Below, piece after piece: positions 23,369-35,806 of a stretch of DNA of 64,000 nt. The stretch's first letter is position 1. Every line of letters begins with the position of its first letter. Source of the DNA: Manihot esculenta (lineage: Eukaryota > Streptophyta > Magnoliopsida > Malpighiales > Euphorbiaceae). A model generated the notes under the pieces. The model was not told the DNA's origin. It ran no database searches and was given only the letters and a program-made list of their open reading frames with translations. A program made the translations under genes and the position numbers. The stretch spans positions 22,734,500 through 22,798,499 of the forward strand of contig NC_035164.2 of NCBI RefSeq assembly GCF_001659605.2. Direction: 5' to 3'.

Positions 23369-23386
23369 TGGCGCCGTTGCCGGAGA
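23369..23386 (+). other. Primer binding site of E1 (Athila/Tat type)
   Basis: TGGCGCCGTTGCCGGAGA differs at one base from the E2 site TGGCGCCGTTGCCGGGGA. This site is typical of plant Athila/Tat elements; I believe the primer is a tRNA-Arg, but could not check. Confidence 0.8.
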
Positions 23387-23483
23387 GTTGATTTAACTTA
23401 TTTATTTTTCTTTTAGGACCAAGAAAAAGAGAGCACTCTGCGCAGAACCATCTTCTGAAACATCTCAATCGCACATCTGAATC

Positions 23484-24725
23484 ATGGATGAGGTAAGTAC
23501 ATGTAATCTCCCTTCTCAAATTCCTGACCTAACCTCTATTGTGGAAAGCTATGTCATAGCTCTACAGGCTCGAAGACTTCAGCAATCTCAGCCATGTAGG
23601 ATCTGTGCATATGTAGGACATCCAACTGCTCAATGTCCTACACTTTATGAGGATGACCAACAAGTACATGCATTTGGAGGATACTACGAACAGCCAGAAT
23701 ATGATCCCTACCTTAACACATACGATCCAAGTTGGGGAGACTATCCGGACTTCAGTTATGTAGAGGCTAACAACTACCAGGATTATCAAGGATATCAAGC
23801 CCAACCAGAACCTCCAAGTACCTACCAGCACCTTGAAAAGATGATGGAGTCCATGGCAAGTGCTATACAAAACCTCGAACAGCGGATAGAAAAATTGGCC
23901 ACCGTAGAAAGTGCAGACATGTTGAGAAGAGAGGAAGAGTTTCAAGATGATGAGGAAGATGATGAAAGTTCGCAAGTTCAAGAACAAGCTGCTGAAGAGA
24001 ATCAACTAGACAACTGTTTGTCCAAACAAACTGGTCAAACAGAACCTGTTGATAGTTTAGATGTCATTGATTATTTGAGCAAAGATGTTTTTTATATAAA
24101 TCAAGATGATATACTAAACAATGATCCTTGCAGGGAAGAGAGCCAGAAAGAGCCATAACTGAAAGAAACTGACTGTTGCTTCCAACAGGTGGACTGCAGC
24201 CATGCGCAGAATAAGGGGGAGCCAATCACACCTCTTCAGACCAATCTTGCGCAAGAAGCTGTACCTGAAGGCCTTTTAGGTGCGTCCTTTCAGCTTCAAT
24301 CGCAGATCACTCCTCTCAGCCTTCCCTTTCAGGTAAATCTTGCACAGAAGGAGCAATCTGAAACTCCTTTCAGCCTTCCAACACAAACAGCCCTTGCTCA
24401 CGAGGAACAAGTGGAAATTCAAGAGCCCAAACCAAAGGACCATGCGGATCAATGCTTTCCCAAACCTCCGGATAAGGTAGAATTTGTTTTGCCTGAACTT
24501 GATGCCAAATTGCAGCCACCTATGGAGAAATATCAATTGAAGTTGGAAGTGCTAAAAAATGCAAACATAAGGGCTAGAGGCACACCTCATCTGAAAGAAG
24601 AGAAGCTAATCATGTTACTTCATGAGTACATGGAGAAAATAGGATGGGTTATGACCAAATCAAAAGGAGTGCTACACTTTTTGCTCAATGCAGTTGGGAC
24701 TCTTTTCCCTTCCCCAATTACTTGA
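23484..24725 (+). pseudogene. Residual gag-derived ORF of E1 with CCHC knuckle
   Basis: Starting MDEVST, the frame has 224 codons to a TAA at 24156-24158, then continues in the same frame to 24725. It carries one intact zinc knuckle (CRICAYVGHPTAQC, CX2CX4HX4C) at about residues 37-50, a Tyr/Gln-rich stretch, a predicted helical segment (EKMMESMASAIQNLEQRIEKL) and an acidic tail. The second part ends in a segment (KEEKLIMLLHEYMEKIGW) that in E2 sits just before RT. By comparison with E2 it lacks the capsid region, the protease and everything from RT onward. E4 has the same layout. An RNA-binding role is possible but not shown. Confidence 0.8.
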
Positions 24726-25738
24726 GCCTTGATCAAGTGGATCGCACCATGCACACCACACCCAGGGGAGTACTCAGTTTCTTTTGCATTTTAATATTTT
24801 CCATACATTGAGGACAATGCATGATTTAGGTGTGGGGGTGCATAATTCTGGATTTTTAATTTTTGCTTTTATTTTCAGTTTGAATTTTTATTTTCATTTT
24901 CAGTGTGATTTTTTTTCAAATTTTTTCGTTTTGCTTTCAATAACACACACAACCACAGTCTTCTTCCTTTTTGTGTTTCGATTTGCTTCACTCAAACTGA
25001 TAGACTATGTTGATGAGCTTTTCTTTCCATGACCCCATTGATGTGATAACTCTTTAAACTTATGTTGAATCAATTGCAGTGAGTTGTATTCATGTTTGAG
25101 AATTGCCTTTTGAATTGAATCTTTGAGTTTGACATGGTGAAAAATATATTGATGACACTCATTAGAGAGAATAAATTGAAAATTGTGTGAATGAACTTAA
25201 CATGACTTGATTTAGCAATTGGTGTTGATTTGCCCAAATCATTGAGAGAAAGAAATTCACAAAGGCTTAGACTTCAAAAGCACAAATTGAAAACTGTTCC
25301 AATGGTCAAAAGACTATGAACAGAGCTAGTAGCCACTTGGACAGGTGACCAATTGAGTAACTGGGGGTGGGTATCACAAATATGTACCTTCATGTCAAAA
25401 GGTTGGTGACTTGTTCAAGCAAAATTAAAAGTGCAAAAAGTTGAATAAAGTACTTCAAGGTAAGGGCAAGTCACTCTGAAAGCTAGAAAAAGTCTTATGT
25501 GAACAAATAATATGTGCATGTATGATCTGTCTTGAGTAAAACAAATCCTATCCATGGTAAGCAAAGGGAAACAAGGAAAGAAGGTAAGTAATCTTCATGC
25601 ATATATTCTTCACTGCAATGATTCAAAATAGGGGTCTAGAGTAAGAGCTTAAGTGGAAATAAGGATCTAGAGTACGAAAGCTTGTTTAACTATGTTTATT
25701 TGCTTGAGGACAAGCAAAAGGCAAGGTGTGGGGGTATT
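24726..25738 (+). other. 3' untranslated region and polypurine tract of E1
   Basis: No gene. It includes an internal polypurine-like stretch (TTTAGGTGTGGGGGT, about 24826-24840) after ACATTGAGGACAATG, and the true tract GGTGTGGGGGTATT directly before the LTR at 25739. The region between them is similar to E2 52704-53571. Confidence 0.8.
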
Positions 25739-27507
25739 TGATAGAGCATATTTTAGTCCATATTATCATGATCTTATTGATATTTATTTACATCTTTTCT
25801 ACCTAATTTTTTGGTTTTAATCATGTTTTGCAGATATTAGGTGTAAAGAGACAATATGGAGAAAATGCTCTTAAAACTGTCAAAAAGTGCCAAATATAGA
25901 AAGTTTTCAGAAAAGGAAAGTCCTCAAATAAGGGAAGTGCAGAAGCAAAAGCAAATAAGGAAAGCTCAGTCAGAAGATTATTTGAAATTCAAATCGCAGA
26001 TCTTTCTTTCCTTATTCAAAGATGTGCACACACTGCAGCAGTCATATCTTCCTATTTAGGCAGCAAGATCTCATGAAGACGCACTTGCCTCTTCTTCATT
26101 CAGCATTCAAAATTCAAACGAAGGCTCCACCTAAAAAGGAAAGACTGGACAGATTTCTTTCCCTTATGCATTCAATGACTGCACTCCACTTCCTCTTCTG
26201 CAATCCGCACGCATCCTTCCTCTTTTGAAGCCTGATCCGCGCACCTCCTTCCTTCCGGAGAATTTGCAAAGCGATTCCTTCTTTTTCAGCACTTTGGGCA
26301 GCCTCTTCACTAATTAGGAAGCAAGTATGACCTAGGGCAGCACTTTCAACTATAAAAAGACACATAAGGAGCCTCCACACAACCTTTAAGCCCCCCTTGG
26401 GAGGCACCTACGAAATACACATCTCTTCTTCTACCTTTCTTCTTTTCTTTTATTTTTAATTTTGTTTCAGCCATGAGAGGTTGAAATCTTTTATTCTAGT
26501 TGAAGATTAGGTGATACTTTAGTTGTTATATGGATTGGGAGACTTGATCAAACATTGTTTAACTTTTGGTTGTTCAATATTCATGCAATTTCATGCTTGA
26601 TTTCAATATTGCTTTGTTCTTTAGATCTACGTTGATTCTTTATTGCAAAGTAATAATATGTTAGTTTTGATGATTTAAGTCCGTAATTGCTTGGATTATT
26701 CAAACATAAGAACACTTGGTGCAAAAACTAAGGAAATTGTATGATCTAACGATATCTCATGCATTTGAGTAGTTAGGATTGGATCTCTCTATCTCTTCAT
26801 GCAATTAACAATTGTTTTGATGCCTAAGGCCCAAGGATGTTCCTTAACAATTTGTTAATTAGTAATTAATTAGAGGACGTTCCCTAATTAGTTTAATCAT
26901 AAGGAGAGACATGGTGGTGAGAAGCGTCATCCATCTCCATAACTAATCTGTGGAATCAATCAAAAGAAACTAAGTGTCAATGATCAATCCCAACAACTGA
27001 AGTGGATCCAATTCTTCAACTAGAGCTCTCTTATTATTTATTTCTCTTTATTTTTATTATTTGCTTTATTTTTATTATTTGCTTTATTTTTATTGCTTTC
27101 AGTTTTAGATTAATTAAATCAATCTCAAACCCCCCCTTTTTACTTTTACTGCAATTTATTTTTATTCCACTTTCAGTTTATCTCGTTTTTAGTTTTATCT
27201 CGTTTCAGTTTATTTTACTTTCAGTTTTATCTCATTTCAGTTTTATCTCGTTTCAGTTTATTTTACTTTTAGTTTTATCTCGTTTCAGTTTTATCTCGTT
27301 TTAGTTTTATCTCGTTTCAGTTTATCTCGTTTTCAGTTTTCTTCTTTTTCAATTTATTTTTGTTTCAGTTTATTTTATTGGTCCTGATAAGGAAAATAGG
27401 TAAGTTCTCAATTCCCTGTAGATTCGATCCTTTCACCACTATCTGCAGTTGTAAATTGTTGATAACCAGAGAGGTTATTTTTGACCGGCTTCGATAACCG
27501 CGAGTCA
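25739..27507 (+). repeat. 3' LTR of E1
   Basis: 1769 bp. It matches 21629-23363 with scattered substitutions and extra units in the pyrimidine-rich arrays. TATA box at 26351-26357. Confidence 0.93.
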
Positions 27508-27512
27508 CCATT

Positions 27513-28033
27513 ATCAGGGAGAGGATCAGAACTGCTGTGAGTCGGCAGAAGAGTTATGCAGATGTCCGCAGGAAGCATGTAAAGTTTCAGGAGGGAGATA
27601 TGGTGTTGCTCAAGGTGTCTCCTATGAAAGGGGTGATTCGTTTTGGGAAGAGAGGTAAGCTAGCAGAAGATTGGGAATGTATCGTACAAGTTGGACTTAC
27701 CTGCCTCAATGGAGAGAATCCATTCAGTTTTCCATGTTTCCATGTTATGGAAGTTCGTGTCAGATCCGGGCAAGGTTCTTAATGAGCCTGATGTGGAGAT
27801 CCTAGGAGATCTCACATATGTTGAGCAGCCAGTGCGGATCCTAGACACGCAGATCAGAAAGCTAAGGAACAAGGAAATCCTGATGGTGAAAGTCCTTTGG
27901 AATCACCATAATGTAGAAGAATGTACCTGAGAGACACAGGAGTCCATGCTCCAACAATACCCTTATCTCTTTTAAGGTTAGTGTTTATGTGTTTTTATGT
28001 GTTTATGTTTATGCCATGCTATGCTTCTTTGTT
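27513..28033 (+). pseudogene. Integrase C-terminus and chromodomain of B
   Basis: After E1, B resumes with QSRQKSYADVRRKHVKFQEGDMVLLKVSPMKGVIRFGKRGKL, the basic C-terminal integrase domain. A deletion removes the APRYIGPFEILQ segment and shifts frame near 27665. The next frame reads DLPASMERIH.VFHVSML, then the chromodomain tail (ILGDLTYVEQPVRILDTQIRKLRNKEI, VKVLWNHHNVEECT) to a TGA at 27928-27930, where F and D have Trp. Chromodomains of this clade steer integration to heterochromatin. The tail otherwise continues to YPYLF at about 27975. Confidence 0.87.
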
Positions 28034-28070
28034 GAACATTCGGGGACGAATGTTCTTAAGGGGGGAAGAA
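28034..28070 (+). other. Hairpin and polypurine tract of B
   Basis: GAACATTCG (28034-28042), loop GGGA, CGAATGTTC (28047-28055), then TTAAGGGGGGAAGAA up to the LTR at 28071. Confidence 0.87.
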
Positions 28071-30189
28071 TGTAATACCCGGCTAGACCCCGGCATCGGA
28101 ATTCCGACCTTCCGGCGGAATCTCCGTTGGAATCCGAAATTCTCGGATGTCGGAGCCTTCTAGAAGGGTAAAATAAAGGTTTTCTAAAATGTTTTTATAT
28201 GTTTTTATTATTTTAATGAAAAAAAGAAATTGAGTTTTGAAAAGAAAAGAGCTTGAGGGAAAAACTCAGGTTCGGCTGCCAAACATGGGGCGGATGTGGA
28301 GGCACTTTTTGCCCTCGAAGGTGGTCTGGCCAGCCACCTATAAAGGGCCCCCCGTCCGAAAATGGGCGAGTTTTCTCTCTCCATTTCCGAGCAAGGTGAG
28401 TCTCCATCACCCATTGTCAATCTTGTGCTTTTCCTTCAAGTCTCTCATGATTTTTATGAGTTTCTATCTTGTTTTTGAAGATTTTAAGCTAAGATCAAAG
28501 TTTTAAAGCTTGGAGACCCACATAGCTCGATTTCTCCCAATCTCCAAGTTTGGATCACCTCTCCTCTCGATCTTCAAGAGGTAAGCGTAGATCCTCACCT
28601 TGTTTTATGTTTTAAGTGAGTTTTAAGGGGTTTTAAGGGTGGTTAATGCATGTTTAGAGTAAATGTAAAATGTTATGGTTATGTTAGTTTAATGAGAAAT
28701 GTGATGTTAAATGTGATGTTTGTTGGGGTATAGGCTAGTTTTATGCCCCTATATGCTTGAATAAGTGTTTATGCGTGTTTTAGAATAGTTGAATGCATGT
28801 TATGAGGTTTTGAATGGCTGAATGTGGGATGACAGAATCGGGTTCTGCCACCCAGGAGGATCCAGGTTCAGCCGCCGAAGCAAGGTTCGGCCGTCAAACC
28901 TGCCTGAGGAGGCAGTTTTGGCCGCCTAAGCTCGCTCCCGAAAGTTTGGACTTCCGGCTCTGGAGGGGAGTTTCGGCCGCCGAACCTGCCCCCGAAAGTG
29001 CCTGACTTTCGGATCTGTAGGGACCTTCGACCGCCGAACCTGCCGCCGAAAGTCCCCTATCCAGCCTTCCTTTGTTAGTTTTCTATGCATGTTTTGATGA
29101 TATTTTAGGGGATTTTTAGGGAGATGTTTAGAGTCTTTATAGAGTCGTTTGGGTCCCTCATTTGAGTCCACCTATGTAGAATCGGACCTGAGGAACCGAG
29201 GTGATAAGCAGTGAGATAGCTGCTTCAGAGTTAGTTCAGAGTCAGCCAGAGGTGAGTAGAACATAACTTCTTTTATTTTCAAAGTAATCAAACTTTTAAG
29301 CATGTTCATGCATCATGATATGTATTAGGCTGTTTGCATTAGACTTCACGAATATGCTACATTGCATTATTTGTTGTTGATGTGAATGGACAACGGGGAC
29401 GACCCATTAGCCCTCTAGATGTTATGTTATGTAATGAAAGACCAGGGCTACCATTCTACGCCCCTGGCACAGAGTACAGGAAAGACTAGGTGTGGCCTGC
29501 ACTACGCCCCTGGCACACAGCTTATGTTATGTAATAGAAGTCCTGAGGAGCTCCACCGAGGGCCGGGCACAAAGTAGAGGGATTTTTGGGTCAGTCCATC
29601 CGTGATGTGAATTATTTGTGTTGTGACGCATTTCATGAAAGCATATATTTAATGAACTGTTTTTACTGTTCTGCTCATTGGGCTTTAGTAGTTCACCCCT
29701 TTCCCCTAATCCCCAGGTTGCAGGGCCAGAGCTAGTCAGGAAGTCAGCAAGGGTAAAGGCTATGTATATGTAATAGATTAGTAGTGGACATGTAATGTAA
29801 AATAATGTAATGTAATGCAAAGTAGGGTGATGTTTTATGGATTAGTATTGTGCTTAGCCCTAACAGTAGTGGTAATCCCTTTTGTACATGATCTGTATGT
29901 AATGTTTTTAATGATGTTATCTGATGAACCAAGCTTGATATATGAAATGTGGACACAGCTAGAGCATTTGATGAGGGCTCTAGTATGGGGTTTTATGTTT
30001 ACAATTATGGTGCATGCACAGGTTAAGCTTGGTGTATGAAAAGTTTAAAATTTTTTTATGCAAATGTATGATCATGTATGGGATTTATCAGGTATGACAG
30101 GATGTAGGTTAGGCTTGCTATGGGTTCCGGCGACCTTAAGTCGATCTGAATCCTAGCGCCGGTAGCGGTCCAGTTCTCGGGTCGTTACA
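28071..30189 (+). repeat. 3' LTR of element B
   Basis: 2119 bp, ending GTCGTTACA before ACTAG. Compared with the 5' LTR one dyad has been lost: a single TTCGGCTGCCAAA remains at 28271. TATA is at 28339-28345, still 68 bp from that dyad. Confidence 0.94.
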
Positions 30190-31735
30190 ACTAGCTCCTC
30201 TTCCAAACCTCCATAAACTAGGAATGCATCCTTAGTCCTTCTAAGGTACTTTAGAATATTCTTAACAGTTGTCCAGTGACTTTCACTGGGATCTGCCTGA
30301 TATCTGGTCGTTGTGCTCAAGGCATATGAGACGTCTGGTCTAGTACATAACATAGCATACATGATAGATCCAATAGCAGAAGCATAAGGGATCTTATTCA
30401 TCCGTTCTCGCACATCAGATGTCATAGGACATTGATTCTTGCTGAGATGAATACCATGAGACATGGGCAAGAATCCTCTTTTGGAATCTTGCATGCTGAA
30501 CCTTTTCAGCACCTTGTCAATATAAGTACTTTGACTCAGACCGATTATCCTCTTGGATCTATCCCTATAGATCTTAATACCAAGGATATACGCAGCCTCA
30601 CCTAAGTCCTTCATTGAAAAAGAATTCTCTAACCAAGTCTTAACCTTTTGCAAGGTAGGGATATCATTTCCAATGAGTACTATGTCATCCACATATAGGA
30701 CTAGAAACACAATTGCACTCCCACTAACCATCTTGTAAACACAAGGTTCATCTTCATTCTTGATGAATCCAAAGTCCCTGACTGTCTCATCAAAACGAAG
30801 ATTCCAGCTCCGAGAAGCTTGCTTCAATCCATAAATGGATCTCTGAAGCTTGCTAATCTTTCCAGAATTCTCAGGGATTACAAAACCCTCAGGTTGTATC
30901 ATGTACACATCCTCGAGCAAGTTTCCATTAAGGAAAGCTGTTTTGACATCCATTTGCCATATCTCGTAATCATAGTACGCAACAATGGCAATGAGAATTC
31001 TAACCGACTTAAGCATTGCTACTGGCAAAAAGGTCTCATCATAGTCTATACCATGAGTTTGTTTGAAACCTTTTGCAACAAGCCTTGCTTTGTAGGTATG
31101 CACATTTCCATCCATGTTAGTTTTCTTCTTGAAAACCCATTTGCATCCAATGGTCTTAACACCCTCAGGGGGATCAATTAATGACCAAACTCAATTGTCA
31201 TACATGGATTGCATTTCATATTTCATGGCACAAAGCCATTTCTCAGAATCTGGACCTGACACAACCTCTTGATAGGTAGTAGGCTCATCTTGATCAATGA
31301 GCAAAAGTTCACGACTATCAGTCATGAGAAATCCATATCTCTCAGGCTGATGACGTGTCCTATCAGATCTGCGTGGGACTTGTGTCACCCTTTCAGTTTC
31401 CTCAACTGTTTGTGGTTCTGGAAGTGGTTCTACTGGCAGTTCAATGCTCTCTTATAGTGCTTGAGTTTTCTCAAGTCGCACTGTACTCCCACTGAATCTT
31501 TGAGAGATAAATTCCTTTTCTAAAAAGGTACTATTTCGAGCAAAAAACACTTTGTTCTATGGGGGAATATAGAAATAGTATCCTTTGGTTTCCTTAGGAT
31601 ATCCCACAAAATTGCACTTGATAGATTTTAGAGCTAGCTTATCTGAAATTGGGCGTTTCACATAAGCCTCACAACCCTAAATCTTAAGGAAAGACAAACT
31701 GGGCATTTTGCCAGTCCATAACTAATATGGTGTCT
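30190..31735 (-). pseudogene. pol: copia pol, RT and integrase end (minus strand), cut by B and E4
   Basis: The minus strand encodes a Ty1/copia reverse transcriptase: WQMDVKTAFLNGNLLEDVYM, QRSIYGLKQASRSWNLRFDE, LVLYVDDIVLIGND (catalytic Asp pair), SMKDLGEAAYILGIKIYRDR and YASAIGSIMYAMLCTRPDVSYAL. Upstream, 31191-31388 holds the linker (SDRTRHQPERYGF, WLCAMKYEMQSM) in the same frame, interrupted by a TGA at 31191-31193. From 31389 to 31735 traces of the integrase C-terminal region are visible (GYYFYIPP, LEKEFISQRFSG) with further breaks. E4 begins at 31736, so the 5' part and 5' LTR are beyond the window. The RT core looks well preserved. Confidence 0.9.
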
Positions 31736-34700
31736 TGATAGAGCATATTTTAGTCCATTTTATCATTATGTTCTTAATGTTTATTTGCATCTTTTCTACT
31801 TAATTTTGTTGTTTTAATCATGTTTTGCAAATATTAGGTGTAAAGAGACAATCTGGAGAAAATGCTCTTAAAACTGCCAAAAAGTGCCAAATATGGAAAG
31901 TGCCAAAAAAGGAAAGTTTCCAAAAAAGGAAAGTTTTCAGAAAATGAAAGTTTTCAAATAAGGAAAGTGCAGAAGCAAAAGCAAATAAGGAAAGCTCAGT
32001 CAGAAGATTATTTGAAATTCAAATCTTAGATGTTTCTTTCCTTGTTCAAAGATGTGCACACAATGCAGCTGATAGCGGTTGTCGAAGCCGTAAAAAATAA
32101 ACCTATTATCAACCAACAAAATAATTTGCAGATAATGGCAATAGGGTCGAACCACAGGGATTTGACACTACGAATTTTCCTATTAATGACTTGGATAAGT
32201 AAATAACAAATAAATAAAAGAGGGGGGTTTTGTTTTGATGATTAAAACTAAATAGCAAGAGAAAGCAATAATTTAAATAGATGAGAATTTCAAAAGGAAA
32301 AGGATTCTAGTTGAAGCATGGATGAATTTCAGTTTGTTTAGAATTGATCATTGACTTTTTGATACTCTTATTTATTTCAATAAGTTAGTTTAGGACGTGG
32401 AAGACGCTTCTCACAATCCAAATTCCTCCTTAGTTTCAGTTTAATTAGGAAACGTTCGCTAATCGAACTCTAGCTAACAAGTTGCCAATGAACGTCCTTG
32501 GGGCTTTTAGCATCGAACAACTGTTAACTGCATTAGGACTTAGAGAAACCCAACTCTAACCTTGCCAACCGCGTGGTCAAGTTTAGATTATGCAACTGAT
32601 TATACTTGTGATTAAACAACCTAAGCAATTACGGACCTAAATCATTCAAACAATATATTACTCAAGCAATTAAAAGCAATAGGCCTTAATTGATTTTAAA
32701 AACAAAGCAACAATTATAGAAAGATCAAGTTGCATAAATATTGAAAATAAACAAGAGTTTGATAATGGAGTACTAAATCTCCCAATTCATCACAATTTTG
32801 AAATTTCCAACTTCAACTAGAAAGGAGAATTGTTTAGCCACTCATGGTGGACAAAAACACAAAAAGAAGAGAAGAAAGGAAGAAAAGCTGTTGTGCTTCT
32901 GCAGAGTTTCCGAAGGTGCTGAGATGCCCTGGTGGTCTAGATGCTGTCCTCTTTATAGGTGGAGAGTCCAAATTCAATTAGGATTAGGAGATCCCAATTT
33001 TGACTTGGTCTTTGTGGTCTTTAATTTCTCTTTTGTCTTTAAATTTTATTGTGGATGGAATTCCTTTGGTGAAAGATATTCCCGTGGCTCTTGGGACTGG
33101 TCTAGTGGTGTTTGAAATGGATTTGGACTTCTTTGCTTTTGAATTTCAATTTTCTGCACTTTTTCCACTTCTGCTGTCTCTCTACATCATTGTGATTTGG
33201 GCAGATCACTTGCCCAAATCATTTCTGTGTGTTGCCTCCAGATTTCTGCCTTAGCTTTCTGCTTCTGATTTCTGCAGGTGATTTGGCGCCACTTTTTCAG
33301 CTTTTTCTGCACTTTTTCTCAAACTTTCCATTTTCTTCTTTTTCTACAAAAACATAACAAAAACATAAATTAAGCTAGAAAAATGTGTAATTGATCAGTG
33401 ATAAATATAATAAAAATGTGGCTAAATTATGCTTGATCAGCAGCAGTCATATCTTTCTATTTAGAAAGTAAGATCTCATGAAGACACACTTGCCTCTTCT
33501 ACATTCAGCATTCAAAATTCAAATGAAGGCTCCACCTAAAAAAGAAAAGACTGGACAAATTCACTTTCCCTTCTGCAATCCAATCCACGCGCCACTTTCC
33601 CTTTGAAGAGCAAGCACACGCCTCTTTCCTTCTGAATAATTTTGGAACACGATTCTTTCCTTTTCAGCACCTTGGGTAGCCTCTCAACTACTTGGGCAGT
33701 AAGTATGACCTAGGGCAGTACTTTCAACTATAAAAAGACACATAAGGAGCCTTCACACAACCTTTACACTCCCCTTGGGAGACACTTACGAGATTCACAT
33801 CTCTTCTTCTACCTTTCTTCTTTTCTTTTATTCTTTTGGTTTTTGTTTCAGCCATGAGAGGCTGAAACCCTTTTTTCTAGTTGAAAATTGGTTGAAACTT
33901 TGGTTGTTTTATGTATTGTGAGATCTGAACACATATTGTTTGTCTTTTGGTTATTCAATATTCATACAGTTCATGCTTGAATTCTATTATTACTTTGTTG
34001 TTTTGATAAAATTGGCCACTTGATTCTTGATTGCAAGGTAATTAATTGTTAGTTTGGATAATTTTAAGTCCGTAATTGCTTGAATTATTCAAACACAAGA
34101 ACACTTGGTGTAAAAACTAAGGAAATTGTATGATCTAGCAACATCTCATGCGTTTGAGTAATTAGGATTGGATCTGTCTATCTCTTCATGCAATTAACAA
34201 TTGTTTTGATGCCTAAGGCCCAAGGACGTTCCTTGGGAATTTGTTAATTAGTAATTAATTAGAGGACATTCCCTAATTGGTTTAATCATAAGGAGAGATA
34301 TGGTGGTGAGAAGCGTCTTCCATCTCCATAACTAATCTATTAAATCAATCAAAAGAAACTAAGTGTCAATGATCAATCCTAACAACTGAAGTGGATCCAA
34401 TTCTTCAAATAGAGCTTTCTCATTATTTATTTCTCTTTTATTTTATTAATTACTTTCTTATATTGCTTTCAATATTAGATCAATTAAATCAATCTCAAAC
34501 CCCCCCATTTTACTTTCAGTTTGTTTGTTTTCAGTTTATCTCGTTTTTAGTTTATTTTGTTTTCAGTTTTATCTCGTTTCAGTTTATTTTTCTTTTAGTT
34601 ATTTTTGCTTTCAGTTTATCTCGTTTTAGTTATCTCGTTTATCTCGTTTCAGTTTATCTCTTTCAGTTTATGTTTTGTTTCAGTTTATTTTCTTGGTCTT

Positions 34701-34822
34701 GATAAGGAAAATAGGTAAGTTCTCAATTCCCTATGGATTCGATCCTTTCACCACTATCTACAGTTGTAAATTGTTGATAACCAGAAAGGTTATTTTTGAC
34801 CGGCTTCGAAAACTGCGAGTCA
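31736..34822 (+). repeat. 5' LTR of E4, interrupted by solo LTR H
   Basis: TG...CA, ending ACTGCGAGTCA. Without H and one GCAGC it would be 1712 bp, close to the E1 LTR. TATA box TATAAAA at 33729-33735. It carries a GGAAAGTTTTC-like run near 31895-31970 and the TTTCAG-type array at about 34515-34690. Confidence 0.9.
32070..33439 (-). mobile_element. H: solo LTR of an Athila-like element, minus strand
   Basis: On the minus strand it starts TGATCAAGCATAATTTAGCC and ends CGACAACCGCTATCA, matching the general start and end of E-type LTRs but diverged inside. GCAGC flanks both sides (32065-32069, 33440-33444). No internal region remains, so it is the product of LTR-LTR recombination. A 105-codon plus-strand frame inside it has no recognisable motif. 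Confidence 0.88.
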
Positions 34823-34827
34823 AAAAT

Positions 34828-34845
34828 TGGAGCCGTTGCCGGGGA
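34828..34845 (+). other. Primer binding site of E4
   Basis: TGGAGCCGTTGCCGGGGA, one mismatch from the E2 site. Confidence 0.8.
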
Positions 34846-34979
34846 ATTGATTTAACTAATTTATTTTTCTTTCAGGACCTGATCTGTAACCTGAAGAACA
34901 CCATATCGCAGATCTGAACAAAAAAAAAAAGGCACCACCGAATCTACCTCTGAAGAAGTCACCATCACAGATCTGAATC

Positions 34980-35627
34980 ATGGATGAGGTAAGTACACCT
35001 GCCACTTCTTCTCAGATTTCTGAACTGACATCTTTTATGAAAGATTTTGCCATAGGACTAGTTCAACAGGTTCAAGCATTTCAGCCAGCAAGGCCCTATG
35101 GGACCTATGCATATGTAGGATACCCAACTGATCAATGTCCTATGGTTTATGGGAATAGTCAGCCTAGACATACATTTGGAGGATTCAATGAGCAACCAGT
35201 TCATGCATATGAAGGATTCAATAGCCAGCCTAGACATGATCCATACTATAACACATACAATCCAGGCTGGAGAGACTATTCAGACTTCAGTTATGCATGG
35301 GATAACGACTACCAGAATTATCAAGGATATCAAGCCCAACCAGAACCTCCAAATTCCATCCAGCACCTTGAAAAGATGATGGAAACAATGGTAAGTTCCA
35401 TGCAAAGCATGCGACAGGACATAGGACAATTGGCCACCTCAATGAAAGTAAACATGTTAAGAAGAGAGCAAGAGCTTCAAGATGTGGTGGATGATGATGA
35501 AAGTTGGCAAGTACAAGAACAAGCTGCTGAAGAGAAACAACCAGAAAAATGTTTGTCCAAACAAGCTGGTCAAACAGAACCTGTTATTGATTTAGATGTC
35601 ATTGATTATTTGAGCAAAGATGTTTTT
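34980..35627 (+). pseudogene. Residual gag ORF of E4, first part
   Basis: MDEVST start and same layout as the E1 ORF. The zinc knuckle is lost: the positions of two cysteines and the histidine are Tyr (YGTYAYVGYPTDQC). There is a short tandem repeat of the FGGFNEQP / EGFNSQP type that E1 lacks. The acidic tail LDVIDYLSKDVF is cut by D at 35628 and resumes at 58690. Confidence 0.82.
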
Positions 35628-35806
35628 TGTAATACCCGGCTAAAGTCCGGCATCGGAATTTCTGTCGTCCGGTGGAATCCGGGATGTCGAAAGTCTCTAG
35701 AAGGGTAAGATTTATGTTTTTCTAAAGTAATATAGTATGTTTTAATGTTTTATAGTTGAAATGAAAAGAGTTTTTGAAAGAAAAGAACCAAGGCAGAAAA
35801 GCCAGG

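Larger units (their letters stand above)
21629..27507 (+). mobile_element. Element E1: internally deleted Athila-like retrotransposon
   Basis: LTRs 21629-23363 and 25739-27507 begin TGATAGAGC and end GAGTCA. The target duplication is CCATT at 21624-21628 and 27508-27512. Primer site TGGCGCCGTTGCCGGAGA is at 23369 and a polypurine tract GTGTGGGGGTATT ends at 25738. The 2.4-kb interior keeps only the zinc-knuckle part of gag and a linker; capsid, protease, RT, RNase H and integrase are absent. The same deletions occur in E4, so this is a deletion derivative that has transposed rather than a one-off decay product. Confidence 0.94.
13644..30189 (+). mobile_element. Element B: Tekay-type Ty3/gypsy element with nested insertions
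   Basis: Bounded by TGTAATACCC and CGTTACA and flanked by ACTAG at 13639-13643 and 30190-30194. LTRs of 2118 and 2119 bp match each other but with clearly more differences than those of A, so B is older. Internal order is gag, protease, RT, RNase H, a duplicated integrase section, the fold-back element (20903-21467), an integrase fragment, nested element E1 (21629-27507), and the integrase C-terminus with chromodomain. Frameshifts and stops inactivate it. It split the copia RNase H. Confidence 0.96.

Noticed and set aside
32798..33254. Overlapping plus-strand frames of 84-105 codons
   Set aside because: They lie inside minus-strand solo LTR H and have no known motif.
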